A stretch of DNA of 64,000 nt, taken from NCBI RefSeq assembly GCF_002734215.1, contig NZ_NSEB01000018.1, forward strand, positions 1 to 64,000, in the 5' to 3' direction. The notes under the pieces were generated by a model that saw only the letters and a program-made list of their open reading frames with translations, ran no database searches and was not told the origin of the DNA. Within the stretch, counting starts at the first letter, position 1. Every line of letters starts with the position of its first letter. Made by a program: the position numbers and the translations under genes. The DNA is from Fredinandcohnia onubensis. Lineage in GTDB: Bacteria; Bacillota; Bacilli; Bacillales; Bacillaceae_L. Positions 41,905 through 50,285 of this stretch are shown piece by piece.

Positions 41905-42420
41905 TTAATACTGTTTTATGATCTTTTGATACTTACTATGTCCATCGGTTATTCCAACTAGTTCAAAGTCATTGTCCTTATAAAAGTGATTTAGTTTACT
42001 ATTATCTGCAACACAATCTAACTTGAGATATTTTTTATCACTTACGGTGTCTTGTATCCACGTCAATATACTTTTACCTACACCTTTCTTCATATAAGTA
42101 GGTTTAATGGCAATTCTATGTAGATAAAGAGATTCTGAAGAATGGTCACTTCCCCAGATATGCTTATCCCATTCGCTTTGTTTAGATAATAGTGTGAAGG
42201 TAGCCACTAATTCCATATCTTTCAAAACAATGTATGTTTCTTGATTTTGAATACCTTGTTTAATCTCTTCATCATCACCACCATCTAATAGATACCTCCA
42301 TTGGTTTATTTCGTTCTCTTTCATCCATTGAGCTATCTGCTTTAACATTTTTATAATTTCATTACTATCGTCATTTGCAGCAATTTTTATTGTAAAACCT
42401 TCAACATTTTCCAATCTCAT
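41905..42420 (-). CDS. GNAT family N-acetyltransferase
   Basis: The 171-aa product has motif A LYLHRIAIKPTYMKKGVGKS (loop K-K-G-V-G-K near residues 112-117), LKLDCVADNSKLNHFYKDND and FELVGITDGHSKYQKIIKQ. The order fits the PanZ/YjhQ-like Firmicute GNATs with a DCxxxNxxLxxFY motif. The ATG at 42420 has GGAGGTAAAA upstream. It precedes the TIM-barrel gene. Confidence 0.85.
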   Translation of the reverse strand: MRLENVEGFTIKIAANDDSNEIIKMLKQIAQWMKENEINQWRYLLDGGDDEEIKQGIQNQETYIVLKDMELVATFTLLSKQSEWDKHIWGSDHSSESLYLHRIAIKPTYMKKGVGKSILTWIQDTVSDKKYLKLDCVADNSKLNHFYKDNDFELVGITDGHSKYQKIIKQY

Positions 42421-42505
42421 TTTTACCTCCGTTTAAATTACTTTTTTATTCCTTGTAAAACCAACAAATTTGTCCGTCTTTTTAGTAGATTTTTGAATTG
42501 TACTT

Positions 42506-42952
42506 TTAAGCTTGAATTGGTAAATAAATCTGTACTTCTTCTTCAGTTTCACCCATAGGGTGATAGGTCTCGATTATATAAGAATTGAGGTCTCTTTGAT
42601 ATCCTTGTTCTGCTGCCCAATTTAATAAATTCAAATGAAGTTCTCCCAATTTTGAGATATTCCCTCGTGTAGTTATGTAACGATTAGTTGTCTCTATATA
42701 ATCCATTCCTGTTGGTAGGTCATTTGATTTCTCGCTCACAATTAACCCTACATAATAATGGCCTATCTTATGATCCTCATCCTTTTTAGGCTCAAATAAT
42801 GCAATTTCTGTATCCGTTCGATTTTGAATTTCGTTTGAGCGACTTAATAGTTTTTTTGCAAGTAAGGGTACTTCATTACCAAAATTAACAAACTCGCCAC
42901 TCCCTTTTAATCCAACAAGTTTAAATTCTTTATCAACCACCATAAACGACAT
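42506..42952 (-). CDS. GyrI-like/effector-binding domain protein
   Basis: The 148-aa product is a stand-alone AraC-effector-binding (GyrI-like, SHS2) domain: FMVVDKEFKLVGLKGSGEFV, then GHYYVGLIVSEKSNDLPTGM, a central ITTRGNISKLGELHLNLLNW and the C-terminal YHPMGETEEEVQIYLPI. Such domains bind small hydrophobic ligands or act as enzymes without a DNA-binding part. GGAGAGG lies upstream. Single gene. Confidence 0.8.
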   Translation of the reverse strand: MSFMVVDKEFKLVGLKGSGEFVNFGNEVPLLAKKLLSRSNEIQNRTDTEIALFEPKKDEDHKIGHYYVGLIVSEKSNDLPTGMDYIETTNRYITTRGNISKLGELHLNLLNWAAEQGYQRDLNSYIIETYHPMGETEEEVQIYLPIQA

Positions 42953-43000
42953 CCAAACCTCTCCTATCCCAAAATGAAATTCCAGATTGTTCTAATTTTA

Positions 43001-43068
43001 CTTATTCAATAAAAACTCCTTACTTCCTGCATCGAAGTAAGGAGTTCATACTGATTTATGGCACTGTT
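43001..43068 (-). terminator. second repeat family: terminator, copy 2
   Basis: TTATTCAATAAAAACTCCTT and TTCATACTGATTTATG flank the stem ACTCCTTACTT / AAGTAAGGAGT (43015-43045). It shares about 80 % of its bases with 39121-39183, with compensated stem changes. Confidence 0.65.
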
Positions 43069-43103
43069 ATTAATCGAAACTGTGCAAACAGATGAAAGTG
43101 ATG

Positions 43104-43325
43104 GTGGTCCAGGTGCTTTAGAGTAATATCACTATCCTGATATTAGGAGGTTGGTGGTACTCCACAAGCTTTGGAATAGCACCACTTTCCTGTTTTTAGG
43201 AGGTTGATGCTACTCCACGAGCTCTGGAGGATTGCCACTTTCCTGTTTTTAAGAGGTTGGTGGTACTCCACGAGCTTTGGAATAGCACCACTTTCCTGTT
43301 TTTAGGAGATTGGTAGTACTCCAGG
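43104..43325. repeat. 53-bp tandem repeat, about four units
   Basis: TACTCC recurs exactly every 53 bases (43158, 43211, 43264, 43317), each within AGGTTGGTGGTACTCCACGA followed by GCTTTGGAATAGCACCACTT and TCCTGTTTTTAGG. The first unit near 43104 is more diverged. Within a unit GTGGT and ACCAC can pair. No frame stays open through the array, and there are no spacers as in CRISPR. Confidence 0.85.
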
Positions 43326-43365
43326 CGTTTTATTAGGCATTCTCACACCCTTTTCCTAATCACAA

Positions 43366-43399
43366 AAAAAATCACAGGTCTCACTCACCTGTGATTTTT
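43366..43399 (-). terminator. intrinsic terminator of the SDR gene
   Basis: AAAAATCACAGGT pairs with ACCTGTGATTTTT; leftward it ends in a long T-run. Confidence 0.85.
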
Positions 43400-43414
43400 C
43401 TCTAATCTAATCGA

Positions 43415-44158
43415 TTATAAGTCTGAAATCATTCCACCATCCACTACAAATTGAGCTCCTGTAGAATAGCTAGAATCATCCGAAGCAAGGTATACAACTA
43501 AATTAGATACTTCCACTACTTCTGCTCTTCTTCTTAGTGGAATATCTTGTTCAAGTTGTTTTAGATACTCTTCTACATCCGGTTGATCCGCCATCGGTGT
43601 TTTGATAATTCCTGGGTGTACAGAATTTACACGGATGTTAAATTGGCCAAGCTCAGTAGCTGCACCTTTTGTCATACCCGTTACCGCATGTTTAGAAGCA
43701 CTATATGCAATAGCCGTTGGTGCACTCACTAATCCATCTACAGATGAAATATTAACAATGGAACCTACACCCGCTTTTTTCATTGAAGGTAAAACTTTTT
43801 GCATGCCTAAGAATACGCCAAGCTCATCTACTTTAAATGTTAATTCAAAGTCTTTTACAGTAAGTTCTTCTAATGTTTTGAAAATCCCAATCCCTGCGTT
43901 ATTGACTAACACATTGATAGGTCCAAATGCTTCTTCTGTTTTTGCGACAACATCAATCCAATTCTCTTCACTAGATACATCAAGTTTAAGAGCGATTGCG
44001 TTTTCCCCTAGTTCATCGGCAAGTTTTTGTGCACCTTCCACGTTAAGGTCTGTAATCGCTACTTTTGCTCCTTCTTCCACGAATTTACGAGCATGCATAG
44101 CACCCATGCCTTGTGCTGCACCTGTAATGATTGCTACTTTACCGTCTAATTTACCCAT
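43415..44158 (-). CDS. SDR family oxidoreductase
   Basis: The 247-aa product is a classical short-chain dehydrogenase: cofactor motif ITGAAQGMGAMHARKF (TGxxxGxG, residues 11-18), NNAGIG near 85, catalytic Ser in IVNISSVDGL and YSASK (Tyr-Lys near 151-155). HPGIIKTPM and the C-terminal TGAQFVVDGGM are typical of glucose-1-dehydrogenase or 3-alpha/20-beta-hydroxysteroid-dehydrogenase-like members. The acidic residue after strand 2 (ITDLN) suggests NAD. ATG at 44158 has GGAGG 8 bases upstream; the ATG at 44173 precedes that site. Confidence 0.92.
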   Translation of the reverse strand: MGKLDGKVAIITGAAQGMGAMHARKFVEEGAKVAITDLNVEGAQKLADELGENAIALKLDVSSEENWIDVVAKTEEAFGPINVLVNNAGIGIFKTLEELTVKDFELTFKVDELGVFLGMQKVLPSMKKAGVGSIVNISSVDGLVSAPTAIAYSASKHAVTGMTKGAATELGQFNIRVNSVHPGIIKTPMADQPDVEEYLKQLEQDIPLRRRAEVVEVSNLVVYLASDDSSYSTGAQFVVDGGMISDL

Positions 44159-44305
44159 TATGTATTCCTCCAATTTTTAAAAATAACTTATCTTGTGTCT
44201 TAACTATTATTTGTCGATCAACTTTTCTTTACTCTTATTAATTTTGCAAGTAGGAAGCCTGTCCCTATTCGTACTAAGGTACAGGCCCTACATTTGAACA
44301 ATTCT

Positions 44306-46420
44306 TCAATATTTCAACCCATGCCCAAGCTTATAAACATTGCCGTCACTGTCTTTATACGCATAGGTCATTCCGGCTGGCATGTATTTGTCTTTGTCAT
44401 ATCCTGGTACGTCATTAGGAGATACACAATCGCCATTTTGGTAAACAGCTATTACTTCTTCACTAGCTGGTAAGGTTAATGGTAAAACACCAGATGGCTT
44501 GTGGTTCCCTGCAATCACTTCAAGCTGTGCATTGTAGAATGTATCGTATCCTGAAACTAGTGCGTCGGCCATTGGTTCAACATTTCTTAAAATCCAAGGA
44601 AGGATAATATTGACACTCATCACAACTTTACCGCCGCGGCCTTGCACACTTTCCACTACATCTTTTAGATGGTCTAATCCACTTAAAGTCGTTTCCTGAT
44701 ACAATGTACCATCGATCGCTGAGTTTACTTTATCCTCACATATATCAAGCTCAAGTAAGCCTGGTGTTGCATTAAAGTATGAACCAGATTTTGGTTGTAA
44801 GAACAGAATCGCTGTATCAGCTTCTTCATGGTTGTCTGTTAACGTAAAGAGGCCGAGTTCTTTCGCTTCATTTCTTGCTTTTTCCGTAAAAGAAGTTGCT
44901 CTTTCTTGATCTTTATGGAACACTTCAATGTACACCTTTTTTCCATCCAGCTTGTCCGCTGTGAGTGGCAAGGTTTCATTTGAATTTTTCAGTACGGTCA
45001 CTGATTTTTTATGCGCTTCGTATGCAGCATCCCAATGTGCTTTTGTGTTTACAACCTCAGTTGCATTTGCTGGGTCATTGTATGTGCGGTCATCAAATAG
45101 ACCTAAAGCGAACATTTCTGTTAACAGACGTACATTGGACTCATTGATTCGTTTTTCACTGATCCAGCCTTTACTAATCGCTAATTTCAAATTTTCAATA
45201 TCGTTCGTATCAGCAATCAAATCGGTACCTGCATTAATCGCTTTCGCAAAGCGTTCTCCTTCACTGCTCTTTTCCATTCCCCAACTCATGTTATTAATAA
45301 TTCCACTATCACTATTCACATAGCCCTTAAATCCAAGTTTTCCACGAAGGATATGGTCAATGAAATAACGATTAAACGTAAATCCAACCTCTTCGAATGG
45401 GATTTCTTCCCCTTCAAATTCCTGCACCACACTCTTCTTAATACTTGGAATCGAGTAGTACGGCATGATGGAAGATGTTCCATGTTCTGCCGCTGCTCTA
45501 AATGGAGGTAAATGGTATTTTTCTAAGCTGCCCGGAGTTGGGTATAGATTCCATTTTCCTTCCTCATAGTGAGGGTCAAAGCCATTTTCTCTCGCTCCCC
45601 CACCAGGGAAATGCTTCGTTGTCATCGCAATACTATCTTTTCCTAATGTTTCTCCTTGGAACTCGTCAAGGATACGACCGATTACATCAGCAATAAACTC
45701 TGGATCTTCTCCAAACGTTCCATACGTACGTTGCCATCTTGGATCGGTCACCACATCTGCCATATACATATAGCCTTTTCTTAAGCCAGTGGCATTCCAT
45801 TCTTTTCGGGCAATACTCGCAAATTCACTAATTAAAGAAGCATCGCCACCATTTTGGATATCGCCCTTTGCGGCTGCCGCCAACCCTAATGTTCCTGGCC
45901 AAGTAGAGAAGATTCCGATTGCATCGTTCATACCGAAGACGGCTTCACCATTCTCATTTCTCGAGTTCGACGCAACAAGTACAGGAATCCCTAAGCGTGT
46001 TCCTTCCGCTACTTCATTCATCGCGTTAACCCATTCCGCCATTTCAGCTGGAGTAAAGTTATCTCTTAAAATGAAGTGTCGTAGATGTCTGTTTGCAATC
46101 GTATGAGTCGTTCCGTATACCTTGCTGGTAGCGAAAATCGTTTCTCCTCTTTCGATAATACTTTCATCTAGAACACCGTCATGGCTTGTCTTGCTTTTAT
46201 CTTCCTGGGCAAGTCCCATTTTCCTGGAATTGATCAGCATCATCCCGATTTTTTCATCGATATTCATCAAAGAAACAAGATTTTCTGCACGTTCTTTCGG
46301 GCTTAAACGCCAATCTTCATAAGGATCAAGCTTGCCATTGTTATTTAAATCTTTAAATTTCAAACCTTCATGTTCAATCAGTTTCTTCGTTCTAACTTGT
46401 AATTCTGGTTGCTTTTGCAT
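44306..46420 (-). CDS. glycoside hydrolase family 3 protein (beta-glucosidase type)
   Basis: The 704-aa product has the GH3 N-terminal barrel and C-terminal sandwich domain. The nucleophile Asp lies in GFKGYVNSDSGIINNMSWG (near 375), and KHFPGGGARENGFDPH is the conserved Lys-His segment. No signal peptide is present, so it is probably cytoplasmic. An odd N-terminal DLNNNGKLDPYEDWRL resembles an EF-hand/dockerin calcium loop. It follows the PTS-type permease by about 50 bases and should hydrolyse the imported glycoside; because GH3 uses unphosphorylated sugars, this fits the damaged phosphotransfer site of the permease. Confidence 0.9.
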   Translation of the reverse strand: MQKQPELQVRTKKLIEHEGLKFKDLNNNGKLDPYEDWRLSPKERAENLVSLMNIDEKIGMMLINSRKMGLAQEDKSKTSHDGVLDESIIERGETIFATSKVYGTTHTIANRHLRHFILRDNFTPAEMAEWVNAMNEVAEGTRLGIPVLVASNSRNENGEAVFGMNDAIGIFSTWPGTLGLAAAAKGDIQNGGDASLISEFASIARKEWNATGLRKGYMYMADVVTDPRWQRTYGTFGEDPEFIADVIGRILDEFQGETLGKDSIAMTTKHFPGGGARENGFDPHYEEGKWNLYPTPGSLEKYHLPPFRAAAEHGTSSIMPYYSIPSIKKSVVQEFEGEEIPFEEVGFTFNRYFIDHILRGKLGFKGYVNSDSGIINNMSWGMEKSSEGERFAKAINAGTDLIADTNDIENLKLAISKGWISEKRINESNVRLLTEMFALGLFDDRTYNDPANATEVVNTKAHWDAAYEAHKKSVTVLKNSNETLPLTADKLDGKKVYIEVFHKDQERATSFTEKARNEAKELGLFTLTDNHEEADTAILFLQPKSGSYFNATPGLLELDICEDKVNSAIDGTLYQETTLSGLDHLKDVVESVQGRGGKVVMSVNIILPWILRNVEPMADALVSGYDTFYNAQLEVIAGNHKPSGVLPLTLPASEEVIAVYQNGDCVSPNDVPGYDKDKYMPAGMTYAYKDSDGNVYKLGHGLKY

Positions 46421-46468
46421 GTAACTTCCTCCTCATAGGGTTCATTAAGTTTCAACCATCGGTTTTTG

Positions 46469-48073
46469 CTAAGCATCAAGTCTCATAACTTCATCATCAT
46501 TTGCCTCAACATTACCCGATTTCATTGGTTTCACTTCTACATACTCTTCTGTGTTGGTAATCACGATTGGTGTTTTCAGATCATATCCAGCTGCTTTAAT
46601 TTTTTCGATGTCAAATTCAATAAGGATGTCGCCTTTTTTCACTTCATCCCACTGTTTTACATGGGAAGTGAAATATTTGCCTTTCAACTGAACCGTATTT
46701 TCACCAATATAGATTAAAATCTCAGCCCCACCATTTGATGTAATTCCAATCGCATGTTTACTTGCGAATAATGTGGTTACGACTCCATCTACTGGAGAAA
46801 TGATAGCCCCTTTTGTTGGTTCAATGGCAATCCCCTTTCCTACAACTTCTGTTGAAAAAAGTGGATCTGCTAATTGATTTAATGGAACGATTTTACCCGT
46901 TAATGGACTTGCAATGATTTCTTTTTTTACATTTCTTAACCCAAATACTTTATTTGTCTTTTCAACAACTGCTAGGTCATGCTTGCCTTCATATCCAAAT
47001 ACAATCGTTAGCATCATTGCTATTAGTAATGAAGCGAACACACCTATTGCGAAAATTCCGATTGGTGAAAATACAGGAATCGACAAGAAACTTGGAAGTG
47101 CAAATGCCGTTGCTGATACTCCTAGTGCTCCGTTGATTGCCCCACCAACAGCTCCAGCTATCCCAACGTATAACATGGTTCGTTTATAACGGACGAGAAT
47201 ACCATAAGTGATAATTTCGGTTGTCCCTGCTAAAGCACTTGGGAGAAGCCCTGACCCAGCAAGTGTTTTCAACTTTTTATCTTTTGTTTTAAAGAATACG
47301 CCAAGCCCCATACCGATTTGGGCAAATGGTGCCGCTGCTGCCATTGCGATAATTGGATCAAGACCCGTTGCACCAAGATTGGCAATGGCGATTGGAATAA
47401 CTGCCCAATGAAGCCCTAATATCGTAAGGAAAGACCATGCCGCTCCTAATACAGCTCCTGTAACTAATCCACTTTGACCACTTAAAAACTGAATAATGAA
47501 TGCTAAGCCTTGACCCACATACGTCCCAAATGGACCAAAAATAAGGATTGTTAATGGTACGATAATCAGTAAAGAAATCATCGGATTAATAAACATCTGT
47601 AAGTCTTTATAAATCACTTTTTTCAAGATCTTATCTAAAAATGCATAAATCGATGCAGCGATTAAAATCGGAAACACGGTTGATGAATAACTAGCCAATA
47701 AAACCGGAATTCCTAAGAATGAAACATCCTGAGCCTGTGAAGTGACTAAACTCACATAATTTGGTTCTAATAATGCTGCCCCAATTGCTGCTCCCACAAA
47801 TCCATTTGCCCCAAGTTTGTTTGCCATTGTAAAACCGAGGAAGATAGGAAAAAAGTAAAAAACAGCATGTCCAGCAGCTGAAAGAATCGCATAGGTACCG
47901 CTTTCAGCGGAAACCCAACCTAATGACTTTAAAATAGATAACAAAGCCGAAATTAAGCCAGATCCGGCTAGCACTCCTAAAATGGGTGCAAAACTTCCAC
48001 TAATTGCGCCTAATAGTTTATTTACGACTGTTTCCTTTTTCTCTACAGTAGTATCATTGTTTTTCAAGGTCAT
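46469..48073 (-). CDS. PTS IIC-IIA permease without IIB, IIA active-site His replaced
   Basis: The 534-aa product has a glucose-superfamily (beta-glucoside-type) IIC of about ten membrane helices (residues 15-370) and a fused IIA-Glc-like domain (380-520). There is no IIB domain with its Cys. In IIA the second His is kept (SKHAIGITS), but the phosphorylated His of the LLIHIGIDTV signature is Tyr455 (EILIYIGENTV, codon TAT at 46709-46711), and the following ID is EN. The protein therefore probably cannot pass phosphate. It may work as a facilitator or be cryptic. It is transcribed with GH3 and divergently from the AraC gene. Confidence 0.9.
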   Translation of the reverse strand: MTLKNNDTTVEKKETVVNKLLGAISGSFAPILGVLAGSGLISALLSILKSLGWVSAESGTYAILSAAGHAVFYFFPIFLGFTMANKLGANGFVGAAIGAALLEPNYVSLVTSQAQDVSFLGIPVLLASYSSTVFPILIAASIYAFLDKILKKVIYKDLQMFINPMISLLIIVPLTILIFGPFGTYVGQGLAFIIQFLSGQSGLVTGAVLGAAWSFLTILGLHWAVIPIAIANLGATGLDPIIAMAAAAPFAQIGMGLGVFFKTKDKKLKTLAGSGLLPSALAGTTEIITYGILVRYKRTMLYVGIAGAVGGAINGALGVSATAFALPSFLSIPVFSPIGIFAIGVFASLLIAMMLTIVFGYEGKHDLAVVEKTNKVFGLRNVKKEIIASPLTGKIVPLNQLADPLFSTEVVGKGIAIEPTKGAIISPVDGVVTTLFASKHAIGITSNGGAEILIYIGENTVQLKGKYFTSHVKQWDEVKKGDILIEFDIEKIKAAGYDLKTPIVITNTEEYVEVKPMKSGNVEANDDEVMRLDA

Positions 48074-48198
48074 GTCCTCCTAGTTGTGTTTCTTTGCTAA
48101 GTAAAAATACTATTTCAAATTCATCATAGAGGAATAAAAAGAAGTAGATTCAGACTAACTAAACATAATTTCTAGTACCTCTATTAAAATCTCCCAAA

Positions 48199-48248
48199 GA
48201 CAGGGCTTTCATTTGCAAAAATTTTACGCCTAGATAGGGCTTTCATTT
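48199..48248. promoter_or_regulatory. direct repeats, candidate AraC-type operator
   Basis: GACAGGGCTTTCATTT (48199-48214) and GATAGGGCTTTCATTT (48233-48248) are direct repeats 34 bp apart, about three helical turns, in the divergent region between the permease and its regulator. AraC-family activators usually bind such direct repeats. Confidence 0.6.
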
Positions 48249-48365
48249 CCTCTAAGACTTCTTTTTTCTTAGATTATAGTGATATAATATCAAGGAATTA
48301 CATGAAATAAATTGTTATTTTTGCTGATAATATTGTATATCTTGCTATTGTAAAAGGAGCATATT

Positions 48366-49274
48366 ATGAAAGAATCGACATTTATGCCAGTCTTAAATGA
48401 GAATTTCGAGGTTTATTATTGGAGTAATAAATATAAATCCCATGATTGGGGCAGAAAGCCTGACAAATCTTTAGAAAATTATTCTGATATCGAGCCTTTA
48501 TTCCGCTTGCACAGTCATGACGCAATGGAGATTCTCGTATTCTTAGGTGGTGAATGTGAATTTTTTTGTGAAGGACAAATTTATTCACTAACCAAAGGGG
48601 ATGTTGTCATCATTCCCCCTTATGCTGTACACAAAGCAGAAGTACTTGATTTCGACAACTATGAAAGAATCGTATCGACCATCAGCAAATCATTATTGGC
48701 TGATTTCTTATCTATTTCTCCCTTCATGAGTGATAGCATCATACATCATAAAACGCAGGGTTCTTACGTCGTCCATCTCCACACCAAAAATTTGAAGGAA
48801 ATTCTCTCGCTCTTCCAAGAAATCAGTAATCGCATAAAAGGGAATAGTGACCCTTATTCATTTGCATCCCATTATTTATTATTTCGAGCGATGGAAATTA
48901 TCTTAAATCCAGCTAGTAGTGAGCTCATGAGTAGTCTAAACAGTGAGGCAGATCAGCGTCTACATGCCATACTCAAATACATTGAAGAACATTTGACGGA
49001 TTCAGAGATGAATTTAGACAACGTCTCAAGTCATTTTCATTTAAACAAGTATTATTTTTCCCATTATTTTAAAGAAAACATGAAAGTACCCTTTTATCGT
49101 TATGTATTATTGAAACGACTTGCTACCGCCGTTGCCTTAATCAAACAAAATGAGCTCTCAATCGAAGAAATTGCCACCAAATGTGGGTTTCAAGACTACT
49201 CTAGCTTTTATAGACTTTTTAAAAAGGAATATAATGTATCTCCTAAAAACTTACAAAAGGAGTTTAGGAAGTAG
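48366..49274 (+). CDS. AraC family transcriptional regulator
   Basis: The 302-aa product has an N-terminal cupin (FRLHSHDAMEILVFLGGECE ... GDVVIIPPYAVHKAEVL) and a C-terminal pair of helix-turn-helix motifs (MNLDNVSSHFHLNKYYFSHY and LSIEEIATKCGFQDYSSFYR, residues 215-290). It most likely senses a sugar and activates the divergent permease/GH3 operon at the direct repeats 48199-48248. AAAAGGAGCATATT lies before the ATG. A terminator follows. Confidence 0.92.
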   Translation: MKESTFMPVLNENFEVYYWSNKYKSHDWGRKPDKSLENYSDIEPLFRLHSHDAMEILVFLGGECEFFCEGQIYSLTKGDVVIIPPYAVHKAEVLDFDNYERIVSTISKSLLADFLSISPFMSDSIIHHKTQGSYVVHLHTKNLKEILSLFQEISNRIKGNSDPYSFASHYLLFRAMEIILNPASSELMSSLNSEADQRLHAILKYIEEHLTDSEMNLDNVSSHFHLNKYYFSHYFKENMKVPFYRYVLLKRLATAVALIKQNELSIEEIATKCGFQDYSSFYRLFKKEYNVSPKNLQKEFRK

Positions 49275-49310
49275 TCATTTTCAATTGGACCGATCGATGT
49301 TTAGGAAATG

Positions 49311-49340
49311 AAAAAACGCCAAGAAACCTGAGCGTTTTTT
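49311..49340 (+). terminator. intrinsic terminator
   Basis: AAAAAACGC (49311-49319) pairs with GCGTTTTTT (49332-49340). Confidence 0.85.
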
Positions 49341-49436
49341 GCATGAAGGCTTAATTTTTTGAGATATTATCGGTTATTACATGAAAATTAAAAAGCTTGG
49401 AATGATAATAATGCATTTGAAATGGAGGTGTAAATG

Positions 49437-49607
49437 ATGACAAAACGTAAAAATAAAGGTAGTCAGAATCAAACTTCACCGAGAAATGGTGGAAAATTAG
49501 AAACGGAATTTGGCCAAGATATGGCTAGCGGTGATAATAATAAAGGTACTGAATATAACTCCAAACGTGGAAGTAAATCTCAACTAAAAAACCCAAATAA
49601 TCATTAA
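49437..49607 (+). CDS. small basic hydrophilic protein, possibly spore-specific
   Basis: The 56-aa product begins MTKRKNKGSQNQTSPRNGGK and continues LETEFGQDMASGDNN. It is hydrophilic, rich in Lys, Asn, Gly and Ser and has no aromatic core. This resembles minor small acid-soluble spore proteins in composition, and the ETEFGQD stretch recalls the TEFA motif of gamma-type members, but no named family is certain. Two consecutive ATGs (49434 and 49437) follow GGAGG; the second has the better spacing. A terminator follows at 49613, and an intact YjcZ gene lies nearby. Confidence 0.6.
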   Translation: MTKRKNKGSQNQTSPRNGGKLETEFGQDMASGDNNKGTEYNSKRGSKSQLKNPNNH

Positions 49608-49612
49608 ATTCA

Positions 49613-49640
49613 AAGGAACCACCTTGGTTCCTTCTTCTTT
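49613..49640 (+). terminator. intrinsic terminator
   Basis: AAGGAACC (49613-49620) pairs with GGTTCCTT (49626-49633), followed by a T-rich run. Confidence 0.8.
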
Positions 49641-49764
49641 AGATTATTTTTTGAACACGGTATGTAAAATAGATATACACAACTAGAATAAACAAAATCT
49701 ACCCTCACTTAAATTAAATTTCACTACTATGGAAGACAAAATAAACATTCCTCTCCTGCTTGCC

Positions 49765-49801
49765 CAAAAAAGAAAAAACAGATCATAAAAAAATGATCTG
49801 T
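49765..49801 (-). terminator. intrinsic terminator of the YjcZ gene
   Basis: ACAGATCAT (49778-49786) pairs with ATGATCTGT (49793-49801); leftward a T-run of about ten bases follows. Confidence 0.85.
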
Positions 49802-49813
49802 CTTAATGGAGAA

Positions 49814-49951
49814 TTAACCCCAAAATCCTCCACCATATCCGTAACCTCCTCCGTAACCACCAGATCCAACATACGCTGAACCTACGATGATTAAAAGGAT
49901 AAACAAAACAACGATTAAAGCAAATCCTGATCCATATCCACCTGAACTCAT
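49814..49951 (-). CDS. YjcZ family sporulation protein
   Basis: The 45-aa product is a typical YjcZ protein: a short Gly/Tyr N-terminus (MSSGGYGSG), the invariant hydrophobic stretch [20 protein letters not shown], and a Gly/Tyr-rich tail ([15 protein letters not shown]). These short membrane proteins are made in sporulating Bacillus; their function is not established. GGAGGTGAC lies 6 bases before ATG 49951. A decayed paralogue lies at 10394-10493. Confidence 0.9.
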   Translation of the reverse strand: MSSGGYGSGFALIVVLFILLIIVGSAYVGSGGYGGGYGYGGGFWG

Positions 49952-50245
49952 GAAATGTCACCTCCAAATTCATTAATAACTCATACTATGCAACCCATAC
50001 TTTATTTGTATGGGTGTTTAAAATACTTAAATGAAAAGTGATCCTTCAATTCATAAAAATCCTGATAACCACCCAAGATAATAACATTAGACAATACTAC
50101 AAAGAAAAACTTAAACAAGGCATGTGAAGGTACGGTAAATTCGAACTTTCTACGTTTGTTCGAAACTTACCAAGTATAAACGGTAATCCTGTAGTTTAAG
50201 AGAAGTTCTCCAAAGGTATCAGGAGATAAGGCTAATCTATCTAAA

Positions 50246-50275
50246 AAGTCCTTATGCTGATATGCATAAGGACTT
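50246..50275 (-). terminator. intrinsic terminator
   Basis: AAGTCCTTATGC pairs with GCATAAGGACTT; leftward five T follow. It ends the DUF3231 gene at 50286. Confidence 0.8.
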
Positions 50276-50285
50276 AAAATGGTTG

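Noticed and set aside
43104-43325. CRISPR array
   Set aside because: The 53-bp units are contiguous without variable spacers, and no cas genes are present.
43602-44180. 192-aa plus-strand frame
   Set aside because: Antisense shadow of the SDR gene, low-complexity Ser/Ala composition.
44928-46322. Several plus-strand frames of 60-131 aa
   Set aside because: All lie antisense to the GH3 gene and have no binding sites or motifs.
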